Positions 38,653 to 47,958 of a stretch of DNA of 64,000 nucleotides are shown piece after piece. Location: the NCBI RefSeq assembly GCF_002954585.1, contig NZ_MSCI01000001.1, positions 806,001 to 870,000 on the forward strand, in the 5' to 3' direction. This DNA is from Vibrio chagasii. GTDB lineage: Bacteria; Pseudomonadota; Gammaproteobacteria; Enterobacterales; Vibrionaceae. Under the pieces are notes generated by a model. That model was given only the letters and a program-made list of their open reading frames with translations, did not search any database and was not told the DNA's origin. The number at the start of each line of letters is the position of its first letter. Position 1 is the stretch's first letter. A program made the position numbers and the translations under genes.

Positions 38653-40578
38653 TTATACTATTTTATCTTTATACATCCTTACATCAACCTGAGAAAGAGC
38701 TTCTCTAAGACAGATATTATCTTCTTTTATAACTAAACTTCCCATAGAAACATCAACACACATTTCTATACCTTCAACAAATACGCGAAAAGATTTAAGT
38801 TCAGAGACTAAAGAACTCAGACCTGGTGATAGTCGTTTGGCTGTGAGTATAAATTCGTCCCCTCCGATACGATATGCTCTCCCTGGCCATTTCGTTGATA
38901 TAATTTGAGAATACTTCTCTAAAACCATATCGCCAGCTTCATGACCATATGTATCGTTAATAAATTTAAACTTATCGATATCGGCATATATGATTACTGA
39001 GTTTTTTATTACTTTGGAATTAGACTTACGATAAAGGGCTCTACGATTACCCAAATTAGTAAGTTGATCGGTTGTCGCTTCATGATACAAAGCAACAATT
39101 ACAGAAAGCATTAGTAGGCCAGTAATCACTATCATCGATATAGCAAACTCGATAAATTTATTCATTTTTATCATGGAGGCTCGCCAATCCTTTCGGTCAC
39201 TAAACTTGCTAATGACTTCTGGAAAATCTACTATCTGCATTGCCTCTGAAAACAGCTTAGCATAAACTTGACCTTGTTCGTTGTTTTGAAAAGCTATCGC
39301 AACTCCATAATCTATTGGAAGTTTAAACCTATTAACGATATCAATCGGAAGCTTGTAGCCTGTTTCATACATAAGCTTGTTGTAATTAATCGATCCAATT
39401 GGCAAAAAATCGATCTCTCCTGCAACCAAAGCCTGTATCAGTGCCTCCTGACTTTCATATAAGTACAGTTTTTTGCTAGTTAAAAATTTATTGAATAGTT
39501 GCTCGAAGAAGTCTCCTTTGACTACGCCAATACGTTCAGAAGTTAATTCAGATAGAATAATATTTCGACCCGACTGATCTAAATTACCAACGAGGTACAT
39601 CTCAGGGTAATAATATATCTCGCTAAAACTAAAAAGACGGCTTCGACTATCATTGACTGCCATACCAGATATCATATCAATTTCTTCGTTTAACAAACTA
39701 TCATAGACGCTTTGCCAAGACTCATCGACTTCATTATCAAACTGACATTGAAAACCAAGCAAAGTACAAGCTTCATTTATTGCAGTTTTACTCGCGCTGG
39801 AGTCTTCTATTAAACCATCGGTCTCTAAGTCTTCAGCTTTATAGCGAATGGTAATGGGCGAAACTATATTGTGAGCAAGCACTGATTTGCGTAATCCAGA
39901 GATACGAGCTTGCCTTTCTTGCATCTCAATAATACTCGATGATTGCGACAAATAAGAGCCGTTCTGTATAGCGAGATTAATATCAGAAATAAGCCTACCT
40001 TCACCCTCTTTTAGACCAGCAAACGCAACAGGTGGAACAAACCAAGAGTTGACCGTTCGATCCGCATAATAACCTTGAGACAGTAGTTTTTCTAAGTGCT
40101 CCATACTTCCTAAGACAACAGCATTATCTGGGTAGTGGAAACTCGTCACAAAACCAAGCGTACGATCATAAGTTTTCATGATAATGCGACTACTTGAGTT
40201 CCGTAATTTAAGTAAGCTTGCATAGACACTATCCTGTTCGATCCAAAGCTCGGAGACATTAACGCTGTCTATTGGAATTTTGGTATAAACATACGAATAA
40301 TCAAAAGAGTAAGGTAAAGAAAAACGAAATCGTTCAGTTAACTTATCAATTGCATGAATATTAGAAATGAGGTCGATCTCTTTGTTCTCTAGAGCTGAAA
40401 CTGCTTCTTCATTACTTTGAAAGGTCACTATTTTAAACTCGACATTCATATCTTTTTCAAGTTTGCTCAGCGTCTGAGATACTACAATATCTTGCCCTAG
40501 AGAACCCACCCTAACAACTTTTGCGAGTGTAAATGTTGAAAATAAAAAAAGAAATAAGGCTAAAACTATTCTATTCAT
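38653..40578 (-). CDS. Periplasmic-binding-protein-like sensor with GGDEF domain (diguanylate cyclase)
   Basis: From ATG 40578 the protein is 641 residues. After a signal peptide come two SBP_bac_3-like ligand-binding regions (about 22-240 and 245-460), a membrane helix near 475-500 and a cytoplasmic GGDEF domain. The signature is RIGGDEF, with ADIDKFKFINDTYGHEAGD before it, so it should make c-di-GMP. The allosteric RxxD site is missing at its usual place. It overlaps the EIIC-EAL gene by 8 bp and is the last gene of a three-gene operon. I infer that a periplasmic solute regulates the cyclase. Confidence 0.9.
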   Translation of the reverse strand: MNRIVLALFLFLFSTFTLAKVVRVGSLGQDIVVSQTLSKLEKDMNVEFKIVTFQSNEEAVSALENKEIDLISNIHAIDKLTERFRFSLPYSFDYSYVYTKIPIDSVNVSELWIEQDSVYASLLKLRNSSSRIIMKTYDRTLGFVTSFHYPDNAVVLGSMEHLEKLLSQGYYADRTVNSWFVPPVAFAGLKEGEGRLISDINLAIQNGSYLSQSSSIIEMQERQARISGLRKSVLAHNIVSPITIRYKAEDLETDGLIEDSSASKTAINEACTLLGFQCQFDNEVDESWQSVYDSLLNEEIDMISGMAVNDSRSRLFSFSEIYYYPEMYLVGNLDQSGRNIILSELTSERIGVVKGDFFEQLFNKFLTSKKLYLYESQEALIQALVAGEIDFLPIGSINYNKLMYETGYKLPIDIVNRFKLPIDYGVAIAFQNNEQGQVYAKLFSEAMQIVDFPEVISKFSDRKDWRASMIKMNKFIEFAISMIVITGLLMLSVIVALYHEATTDQLTNLGNRRALYRKSNSKVIKNSVIIYADIDKFKFINDTYGHEAGDMVLEKYSQIISTKWPGRAYRIGGDEFILTAKRLSPGLSSLVSELKSFRVFVEGIEMCVDVSMGSLVIKEDNICLREALSQVDVRMYKDKIV

Positions 40579-42589
40579 AACACACACAAACTTTATCTAT
40601 TGCTTTCGATGATTTTGACGTTAATAGGTTATTAAGTGCAGACAATGACATCGGCCTAAAAAAATAATAACCCTGAACAAGACATGGCCCTAATCGGTTC
40701 ACAGATTTTAATTGCCTTTCAGTTTCCACACCTTCTACTATAGCGACCGCACCTAATGTTTTTACAATCTGTGTTGTTAACATGAAAAGCTTGCTACCTA
40801 TCTCAGTATCAATATTATTTGTCAGCGCCCTATCTATTTTGACCTTATCAAACTTGTATTTAGACAAATAACCTAAGGAAGAATAACCGGAGCCGAAATC
40901 ATCCAACGCAATCGACACTCCTAACCCTCTTAGCTCAGCGATCTTTGCAACAGTTCCTGACTCATCACTGATAAGCACATCCTCAGTAATCTCAAGTGTT
41001 ATCTCAGAAAAACCTACTTCACTTGATAAGACAATATCTACGAAACTTTTTATGAAACTATCTGACAAAAAGGTGATTGGAGAAACGTTTATTGCGATAC
41101 TATCAAGTGCGTTCTCAGCGGTTTTGGCAATTTTTCTAAAATCTGATAATGCTTTCTCAATAACCCAAAGGTCTAAATCGACGATCATCCCTGTCAATTG
41201 AAAATCAGTAATAAAAGTGGGAGGTGTTATTTTTCCCTCGTGTGAACGATGACGAAGTAATGCTTCAATTGAAACTATAGAGTCTTTATCATCAGAACAA
41301 ATTGGTTGATAGAATAGCTCAAACTTTCCTGTAGACTGCAATCGTTCAATATTTCTTTGTGCTTTTATCGATTTATTAACTTGACCAACAACATCTCCGA
41401 TACCTAGAGCCTGCCTACTATCTTCATAGTCGAAAAACTTATCACTTGTCATTTTTACACTTGAATATAAAGTTAGATTACTAATTCTTTTGAAGAATGG
41501 AAAGTATATAAGCACGCCGATTGTAAAGTTTAATATTTGCAACAACATTTCATTTGATAGCCACCCATATAAATGGAACGTATTATAAAACGTTGGCAGC
41601 ATCCAGTTATAATTTTCAATAACAGGTTCGATTACCCCTAAACTTAGAAAAAAGTAAGCTATTAGAGCTTGAACTATAGGTATTAATATGAAGGGTACCA
41701 TCATGAATGGATTCAACATAATCGGAACACCGAAAATAACAAGTTCATTAATATTAAAAATGCCAAATAAAAGTGATATCCAACCTAGTGCTGTATACCT
41801 ATAGTTCCGACAAAAAATCATACAGATGACGAGACTCAACGTACTCCCAGAACCGCCCAGAGCAGAATACTGGTCAAGAAAACTAGTCAATACTAATGAT
41901 TCTTGCGGTGCATATAGTTCATATTCCCCAATGAAATTTGCTCCATTAATTCCAAAAAACCAAGTAATATTTTTAAAAAATAGATATATGGCAATTTGTA
42001 AATACTCAGGAGCAACCCATTCATTTGAGTTTAGGACGACTTTAGCGCTGTCTAAAGCGAGGCAAAGGAATTCGTAAACAACTTCAAAGCAAAAAATAAA
42101 AGTGAATATCGCTAATAGTGTCCAAACTATAAGGTTTACTGTTTGTTGTACAACCTGTGGTAAAGATTCACTCTTAAAAAATCGTTTCTCACTTATCCTT
42201 TTAAAAAGGTTAGCTACAAAAATAGGCACAATAATTGATAAAAAAACAGAAGATGACACAAATGCTTCGAAAAAATTATCATCATCTTTAGTTAGCGATA
42301 CAGCTTTCATTAAAATAAACATGGTCGAAAGTGATGGTGTTATAACCATTGCTCGCGACAGTTTATATTTATTACTTAAAAACAAAGAGAAATAAATACA
42401 CAATAGAAGAGGATAAACTTCTTGTATTACATTTGAAGATGAAGATAAAAACGAAGAAACCGTTTTGTCACCATATGATGATGTAGCGTGAGCAAGTAGT
42501 GAAAACAACCCAGATATAATTGGAATAGGTATCAGAGTCACCATGACATTACATATACCTAATAATATTTTATTTTTTTCATTATTCAT
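40571..42589 (-). CDS. PTS EIIC-like membrane domain fused to an EAL phosphodiesterase
   Basis: The 672-residue protein has about ten membrane segments over residues 1-390 that match the lactose/cellobiose PTS EIIC family (GGSGSTLSLV, FGIFNINELVIFGVPIMLNP). The EAL domain (about 425-670) is complete: EALLRH, INVSPI, LEITED, LDDFGSGYSSL, KIDRAL, VEGVET and QGYYFFRP. In the EIIC part the conserved WFFGIHG reads WFFGING (Asn215), and NEP of the second motif reads NEL. The His-to-Asn change hits a residue known to contact sugar in ChbC. There is no EIIA or EIIB nearby. I infer that it senses a sugar-like ligand rather than imports it, coupled to c-di-GMP breakdown. Confidence 0.87.
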   Translation of the reverse strand: MNNEKNKILLGICNVMVTLIPIPIISGLFSLLAHATSSYGDKTVSSFLSSSSNVIQEVYPLLLCIYFSLFLSNKYKLSRAMVITPSLSTMFILMKAVSLTKDDDNFFEAFVSSSVFLSIIVPIFVANLFKRISEKRFFKSESLPQVVQQTVNLIVWTLLAIFTFIFCFEVVYEFLCLALDSAKVVLNSNEWVAPEYLQIAIYLFFKNITWFFGINGANFIGEYELYAPQESLVLTSFLDQYSALGGSGSTLSLVICMIFCRNYRYTALGWISLLFGIFNINELVIFGVPIMLNPFMMVPFILIPIVQALIAYFFLSLGVIEPVIENYNWMLPTFYNTFHLYGWLSNEMLLQILNFTIGVLIYFPFFKRISNLTLYSSVKMTSDKFFDYEDSRQALGIGDVVGQVNKSIKAQRNIERLQSTGKFELFYQPICSDDKDSIVSIEALLRHRSHEGKITPPTFITDFQLTGMIVDLDLWVIEKALSDFRKIAKTAENALDSIAINVSPITFLSDSFIKSFVDIVLSSEVGFSEITLEITEDVLISDESGTVAKIAELRGLGVSIALDDFGSGYSSLGYLSKYKFDKVKIDRALTNNIDTEIGSKLFMLTTQIVKTLGAVAIVEGVETERQLKSVNRLGPCLVQGYYFFRPMSLSALNNLLTSKSSKAIDKVCVCYE

Positions 42590-42606
42590 AATGTTTTAAG
42601 CCAAAA

Positions 42607-45276
42607 TTATCTGTATTTTAAGTTGAAATCGCTAACTGTCATTGGTCTTCCTAATAACCAACCTTGTCCGAAGGTTACTTTTAGCTCATGTGCAATATCC
42701 AAATCATTTTCATCTTCAATTCCTTCTAAACACACTGTACTTTCTTTGCTTATTATGTAATTGACAATTTCTTTTATATGATTATATCCACCTTCTTTTT
42801 TTCTCAGTATTTCCAAAATACTTCTATCAATTTTAACCGTGTCAAAATGTATTTTATCTAGTACTAGCAGCGACGAGTTCCCTGTAGAAAAGTCGTCAAG
42901 TGAGAACTTTATGCTAGATATTTTCCTCACCTCAAGTATAAATTTTTGAACCAGGTCAAAGCACTCTCTAGTCAATGTTTCTGTTATCTCGAACTCAAGA
43001 TTATCTAAATCATTGTTAACTGAGATCAGAGCTAATACTTTCTCTCTAAAATCATCACTTGCAATACTTGTTGAACTAACATTGACAGAAAAATTCACAT
43101 CAAAACTTGAACTTTCATAGATATAATTAATTGTCTTCTTAATCATAAGATAATCAAGCGTATGAATTTTATTCTGCGACTCTAATACTGGAACAAATAT
43201 TTCAGGCGAAATGGACTGATTTCTAATACTTAATCTAGCTAATACTTCGACACCATACAGTTCACTGTTATCTAGCCTTATTTTAGGCTGAAAATAACAA
43301 TCAAACTCTTCATTCATTAGACACTCATTGATTGAATTTTCTATAGCTCGATTATCCATATAACTCTTAGCTATTTTAGAGTACTCGTAATGGCAATAAT
43401 TTTTGTTTTTTTCAGCACTGTTTACCAGCATCGCAGAGCTTGATAATTTAATATCAGAGCAGCAATCCCCTGTCGTTTCTTTTATACCTACATCTATAAT
43501 TAGGTTATACTTTGAAATTTTACGAGAAACTTCATCTATACACTTATAAATCAACATATCATCATGACAGTCGACAAAAATAATAATGGCATCATCTAGG
43601 TACCTAAAGGCTTTATAGTTAATACACTTAAAAGGGGCAAGTTGCTTTGTAAGTAGAGCTAAACTATCGTTACGATGCCTAGAAAAGTCATTTACATCAT
43701 CATAATTATTATTCACTCTTATAAATAGAATATGACTATAATTCTTCTTTCTATAAAATAGATTGATCATTCTCTTATTGTATAATCCATTGATACCGTC
43801 GGAGAAATAACTTTTTATTCGGTACGCACAAAGAGTCAAAAATAACACTAACGATATGATATACGTTGTGTGCAAATTTTGCCGTTCGACTAATTTAACC
43901 TGTGCCGTCTCCTCAATCATATATGTATTAGCCACATCTTCTCTATCAATAAACCCTGTACTTTTAGCGGTAGCAATCAAGTCTGATATAGAGTCATAAA
44001 TGACTTTTGAGCCTTTCATATTTTTAGGTATTGCAAACACAACAGATTCATAACCAACCAGTTGATTTTTATATTGTTCATAGCCGAGGTTAGCCATAGC
44101 TAAATGACCATCTAAATCACTAGCTATAAATCCATTAACCTCTCCGTTTTCAAACCCCTCAATCAAATCATTCGAGCACTTATAAGATATCGTCTCTCTA
44201 CCATATTGATATGCTACCCGCTCGTTTCGTTGCAACACACCGACACGACCCACTTGCTCATTGTCTTCTAATGTAAACAGACTCTGCTTTAACAAGCCTA
44301 TGCTCTCAGTCACATAGAAATCCTGTAATAGATCTTCTGAATAAATTGTAAGACGTGATAATTTATTACTTCCTAGCTCGCACTCTTCATCGTCACACTC
44401 TCTGGGTTTTATTTTAAAAAGACCCATTTTATTCGATAAATATTGATATTTTGAAAGCACAGAGACATCATTATCATCGTGACTAAAAAATGGTTTAACA
44501 TCCACATCAACAATTAAGTCGACTTCGCTTAGTTTACTATTTTTCATTTCCTCTTTTAGATATATGTCTCCGACGTCCGATAGTGCTGAGTTAAAAGGGT
44601 CTAATAAAAAACCAGCGTATTCTTTTATAATTCCGACATGTATTGATTTATTAGACGTAATGGGTGCCTTATGTGGGTATAGTTTTAATAAACTTGTGTT
44701 ACCCGCTACAAATATTGGTTTGCTATAAAGGTCCGATATGCTTTCTACGTAGGAAACGTTATTGCGAAGGCCAATTGAATGTAAGTAGCTCTGCGCGTCC
44801 TCTCCCCACGTTGAGCCTTTCAATGCATATACTTCATCGCCTCTTTGAAAACCTTCTTCAAAGTCTAACTTGCTATATATGTAAACAATTTCATCACGAA
44901 TAGGTTTAGTGAATGAGAAAGTATCTTTTCGCTGTTCATTTGGGGATAAATCGAATACCGCATGAACTGCACCTCTTTGTGCTAAGTCTAAAAGTTCACT
45001 TAATGGTGCTTTTAGTAACTCTATTCGTATTCCTGGTGGTAAATATTTCGCTAAGCTATCCAAATACTTTTCGTACACTCGCTTTTCACCTATATCGCTC
45101 ACAAGCTTATCGGAAGCGCTACCTGTGATTACCCCAACTCGAAAGGTCTTTAAGTCTTCATACACAGTCGGAGTTTCATTGAAAACATTCGTGGCAAAAC
45201 TCTTACTCACCGAGAGCACGCAATATATAAATGTGATCAATACACTTCTATATACATACGATTCGTTCATTCGCAT
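42607..45276 (-). CDS. Periplasmic-binding-protein-like sensor with degenerate GGDEF and EAL domains
   Basis: The 889-residue protein has a signal peptide, two SBP_bac_3-like regions (about 35-250 and 265-450), a membrane helix near 460-480, a degenerate GGDEF region without the motif (about 490-640) and an EAL domain (650-889). The EAL motif is EVL, and the usual DDFGTGYSSL reads DDFSTGNSSL, while FEITET and LEGIED remain. Activity is therefore uncertain, and it could bind c-di-GMP or work weakly. It is the first gene of the trio. ATG 45276 (or 45270) has GGAA upstream, and a 10-base poly-G tract lies 46 bases before it. Confidence 0.82.
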   Translation of the reverse strand: MRMNESYVYRSVLITFIYCVLSVSKSFATNVFNETPTVYEDLKTFRVGVITGSASDKLVSDIGEKRVYEKYLDSLAKYLPPGIRIELLKAPLSELLDLAQRGAVHAVFDLSPNEQRKDTFSFTKPIRDEIVYIYSKLDFEEGFQRGDEVYALKGSTWGEDAQSYLHSIGLRNNVSYVESISDLYSKPIFVAGNTSLLKLYPHKAPITSNKSIHVGIIKEYAGFLLDPFNSALSDVGDIYLKEEMKNSKLSEVDLIVDVDVKPFFSHDDNDVSVLSKYQYLSNKMGLFKIKPRECDDEECELGSNKLSRLTIYSEDLLQDFYVTESIGLLKQSLFTLEDNEQVGRVGVLQRNERVAYQYGRETISYKCSNDLIEGFENGEVNGFIASDLDGHLAMANLGYEQYKNQLVGYESVVFAIPKNMKGSKVIYDSISDLIATAKSTGFIDREDVANTYMIEETAQVKLVERQNLHTTYIISLVLFLTLCAYRIKSYFSDGINGLYNKRMINLFYRKKNYSHILFIRVNNNYDDVNDFSRHRNDSLALLTKQLAPFKCINYKAFRYLDDAIIIFVDCHDDMLIYKCIDEVSRKISKYNLIIDVGIKETTGDCCSDIKLSSSAMLVNSAEKNKNYCHYEYSKIAKSYMDNRAIENSINECLMNEEFDCYFQPKIRLDNSELYGVEVLARLSIRNQSISPEIFVPVLESQNKIHTLDYLMIKKTINYIYESSSFDVNFSVNVSSTSIASDDFREKVLALISVNNDLDNLEFEITETLTRECFDLVQKFILEVRKISSIKFSLDDFSTGNSSLLVLDKIHFDTVKIDRSILEILRKKEGGYNHIKEIVNYIISKESTVCLEGIEDENDLDIAHELKVTFGQGWLLGRPMTVSDFNLKYR

Positions 45277-45302
45277 CTAACAGGTTCCGGGATGGATAAA
45301 AA

Positions 45303-45316
45303 TAACCTAGAGGTTA
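45303..45316. promoter_or_regulatory. Operator-like palindrome upstream of the c-di-GMP trio
   Basis: TAACCT-AG-AGGTTA is a perfect 6+2+6 palindrome 26 bp upstream of the first gene and six bases from the poly-C tract. It could bind a regulator of the trio. Confidence 0.35.
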
Positions 45317-45322
45317 CCGAAG

Positions 45323-45332
45323 CCCCCCCCCC
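45323..45332. repeat. Homopolymer tract of ten C (poly-G on the coding strand)
   Basis: Ten consecutive C, 46 bases before the start of the SBP-EAL gene. Such tracts vary in length by slipped-strand mispairing and can change promoter spacing. Confidence 0.85.
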
Positions 45333-45644
45333 TTAAATACTAATGTTACTTAAGGAAAGTTAAGCAAAAAATTAGCTCTCGGAAGAAAGTTGTACAAAAA
45401 GAGGAATTGTGAGGTGACAAATCTTAATTAAAATTACGTTAAAGCTAAAAATAGGTGGGGTGGTAACGGCTCCATGACAGATAACATCAAGCAGCACTGT
45501 GAGGCGACTTTCTTTTAGTATACAACCAAGTTGAGGGCTGACACTTGCTCTCGTAATAAACGAGCACTCTCTGCAACTAATGTGTGCATCACGAACTTTT
45601 ATATAGGATTCTGCGTATATTACTTGCGGTTAATAATATTTTTA

Positions 45645-45679
45645 GGGAAGTGACAAATCACCATTTTTGTCAACTTCCC
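45645..45679 (-). terminator. Inverted repeat after tad-2, possible terminator
   Basis: GGGAAGTGACA and TGTCAACTTCCC pair with one bulge across a 12-base loop, 47 bp after the OmpA-like gene stop. No T tract follows on the minus strand, so termination is uncertain. The rest of the 45277-45725 gap shows nothing else recognised. Confidence 0.4.
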
Positions 45680-45725
45680 ATTATTTCAATAGGTAGCCAA
45701 GCTACAGACAGGTTAAGCTATGAAT

Positions 45726-46352
45726 TTAGTCGTCATCACCTGTAGATGTCCAAACTTCTGCTCGTCTGTTCTCTGCTCTTCCCTCTGAACTCTCATTAGA
45801 GGCGATCGGCTTGGTCTCACCAAAAGAACGAATAACCAAGCGATTCTTCTCTACACCATCAGCAACCAAAGCATTTGATGTTGTAAGTGCTCTTTGTAGC
45901 CCCAAAGCTTGGTTGTAGCCTTCATCACCAGTGCTGTCTGTGTGCCCATCAACAGTGACCGAGTTGCCACTAGCCTGCAATTCGCTAGCTAATTGAGTTA
46001 AGGCTTTGCTGCCCATTGGCGTTAAGTTGTGTTGATCAAACCCAAAGTGAAGACGAGCCAATAGCCCGTGACGCTCTTGGTTACTTATCCAAGTCTCACA
46101 TCCTGATTGATTCACCCCCATGTTGGACTGACTGGCTAAGGCTTGCTTCAATGCACTACTATCAGATTGCTGTTCGATCTGTAGAACGCCCAGTCTGTGC
46201 TGGGCAATACCCACCACATCACCAACCCTAACGCTATGTTGGTATTCACTGAATGCCGTGTCACAATAAACGTTGATACTTTGCTCCGCGTTGGCGTGTA
46301 GACTATATTGTAACGCCGATAGGACGATGGAGCTGATCATTAACTTTTTCAT
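45726..46352 (-). CDS. OmpA-family protein at the end of tad-2
   Basis: The 208-residue protein has a signal peptide (cut after LHANA) and a C-terminal OmpA_C peptidoglycan-binding domain, with VTVDGHTDSTGDEGYNQALGLQR and RAENRRAEVW. GAGGAAAAT precedes the ATG. It lies 8 bp after tadG-2, mirroring the order in tad-1, and likely anchors the Tad complex to the cell wall. Sequence divergence from the tad-1 copy is large, which argues for an old duplication or separate acquisition. Confidence 0.87.
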   Translation of the reverse strand: MKKLMISSIVLSALQYSLHANAEQSINVYCDTAFSEYQHSVRVGDVVGIAQHRLGVLQIEQQSDSSALKQALASQSNMGVNQSGCETWISNQERHGLLARLHFGFDQHNLTPMGSKALTQLASELQASGNSVTVDGHTDSTGDEGYNQALGLQRALTTSNALVADGVEKNRLVIRSFGETKPIASNESSEGRAENRRAEVWTSTGDDD

Positions 46353-46360
46353 ATTTTCCT

Positions 46361-47953
46361 CTAGTACAACTTAGTAGTACCACTTGTTTCAGTGCGTGAA
46401 CGAATAAGTTCATCAATCTTTTTGATTAGGTCATCTTTTTTGGTTACATCTATGATGTCTTCATTTGGGTCAATCACACATTCTAGAAACCCGTATTGGT
46501 TAGACGCATCAAAATCGATACCAATTACACCTATGTATAAACCAGGTATTGCTTTTCTAGCTTGGTCACACATACCTCTGTTAACCAACTCCTTGAAAAT
46601 GTTATTGGGGGGGTTTTCTTTTCCATCGCTCAAAATCAATAGCACCTTTGCTTTACTATTGTAAGCTTGTTGCTCTTCTGGATCGTCGCTATGAGGGTTA
46701 CCATCATTTAAAATTTGAAAACCTCTCAATATACCTTGATATGCCGACGTTCCACCAGTCGGCCACATGTTACGGATTTTATCTATTGCTCTTCGATCGT
46801 TTGACAGTGGTATTGTATAAAACTGCAATGGCTCAGGGCTCCCAAACCATTGAAGCAGGCGATTTTCTTTTGAGTGATAGTAATTCGATATTAATGATGA
46901 TTTATCAATAAACATGGTTGACAAAGTTTTAGGGAAATCAACATAATCAAAAGTATCAGGCGTTCTTACTCTAGTTGTACGCAATACGTCAGCGAGACGT
47001 TTTGCGACCAGATAATTCTCCTCAATTGGTGCTGGGCAATGAACTTTTTTTCCTTTGGTGTCGTCCTTCTTTTGTTTTGCGCAGTTTGTGATGTATTCTT
47101 GTTTGTAACCAATCCAGAAGTTCCAATCGATGTCATAGTAGGAATATGGAGATACATCAGCGTTAAAATTATCTTTATAACTCAATTGGCTAGTTACATT
47201 AGCATCATATTTTGCTACTTTTTCTCTCGTCCGTATATTAAAAGGCACGATCCCCACGCGATTGAGCAGCTTGTTTGCTGAATTTTCTTCTTCCGAATCT
47301 AGGCAAACCTGTTTCCACTCCCCTTCCTCATATACATTGCGGATGGATTTACAAAGCAATTTGCTCGAAATGACATCAATTGAATTTTTTAGGTCCGCGA
47401 TCTTCTTTGTTTTTCTTTTTTCTCCCCACGACATATTCATTGAGCCAGAAAAGTCAGATACGAACACAATATCGATATTCTTGTCGCCACTAAGATAAGA
47501 CGAGTATTTTCGAGCTAATGAGCGACCTGCGAGATCTTGCTGTTCGCCAAACGAAGGGATAAAACGGCTCGCAAACCAAGAGTCATGCGTCGTCTTTGCA
47601 TTAACCGTGTATTGGATATATTCAAGAACTCCTGCTTCCTCATCTTGCGGTTGATGATACCTATGGGTAGAAAGATTCGTTGATTTGATGTCTCTCACGT
47701 AATTTTCGACATATTGGTTCGCTAGCTCGCGCGCAAGACCAGGCCGATCTTCTATGGTCACCGCTATCGCCGCCGCCTCTGCAGAATCTCTAAGTCGACT
47801 GGTCTCTTGCACGTAGCGCGTGCTTTCAACCGCCCAAAAGGTCATTCCCATGATAGGAACAAGTAATAAACCCATCCATACCGCAGCAACCCCTTGCTGT
47901 TTTCGAAAGCTGAGGTGCTGGAGGTTGATTTTCCGTTCAAGCTGCATTTTCAT
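46361..47953 (-). CDS. tadG: TadG-like pilus protein with von Willebrand A domain (tad-2)
   Basis: The 530-residue protein has an N-terminal TadG-type segment (RKQQGVAAVWMGLLLVPIMGMTF) and a VWA domain with the metal site DFSGSMNMSW near residue 165 and LSDGKENP later. It is about 90 residues longer than the tad-1 copy because of an insert with several Cys. It starts 5 bp after the tadF stop. A role in assembly or adhesion at the cell surface is inferred from the VWA fold. Confidence 0.87.
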   Translation of the reverse strand: MKMQLERKINLQHLSFRKQQGVAAVWMGLLLVPIMGMTFWAVESTRYVQETSRLRDSAEAAAIAVTIEDRPGLARELANQYVENYVRDIKSTNLSTHRYHQPQDEEAGVLEYIQYTVNAKTTHDSWFASRFIPSFGEQQDLAGRSLARKYSSYLSGDKNIDIVFVSDFSGSMNMSWGEKRKTKKIADLKNSIDVISSKLLCKSIRNVYEEGEWKQVCLDSEEENSANKLLNRVGIVPFNIRTREKVAKYDANVTSQLSYKDNFNADVSPYSYYDIDWNFWIGYKQEYITNCAKQKKDDTKGKKVHCPAPIEENYLVAKRLADVLRTTRVRTPDTFDYVDFPKTLSTMFIDKSSLISNYYHSKENRLLQWFGSPEPLQFYTIPLSNDRRAIDKIRNMWPTGGTSAYQGILRGFQILNDGNPHSDDPEEQQAYNSKAKVLLILSDGKENPPNNIFKELVNRGMCDQARKAIPGLYIGVIGIDFDASNQYGFLECVIDPNEDIIDVTKKDDLIKKIDELIRSRTETSGTTKLY

Positions 47954-47958
47954 CTCTT

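Noticed and set aside
46607..46613. Run of seven G in tadG of tad-2 as a phase-variation switch
   Set aside because: It is shorter than the tract before the c-di-GMP trio, and a seven-base run in coding DNA is not unusual by itself.
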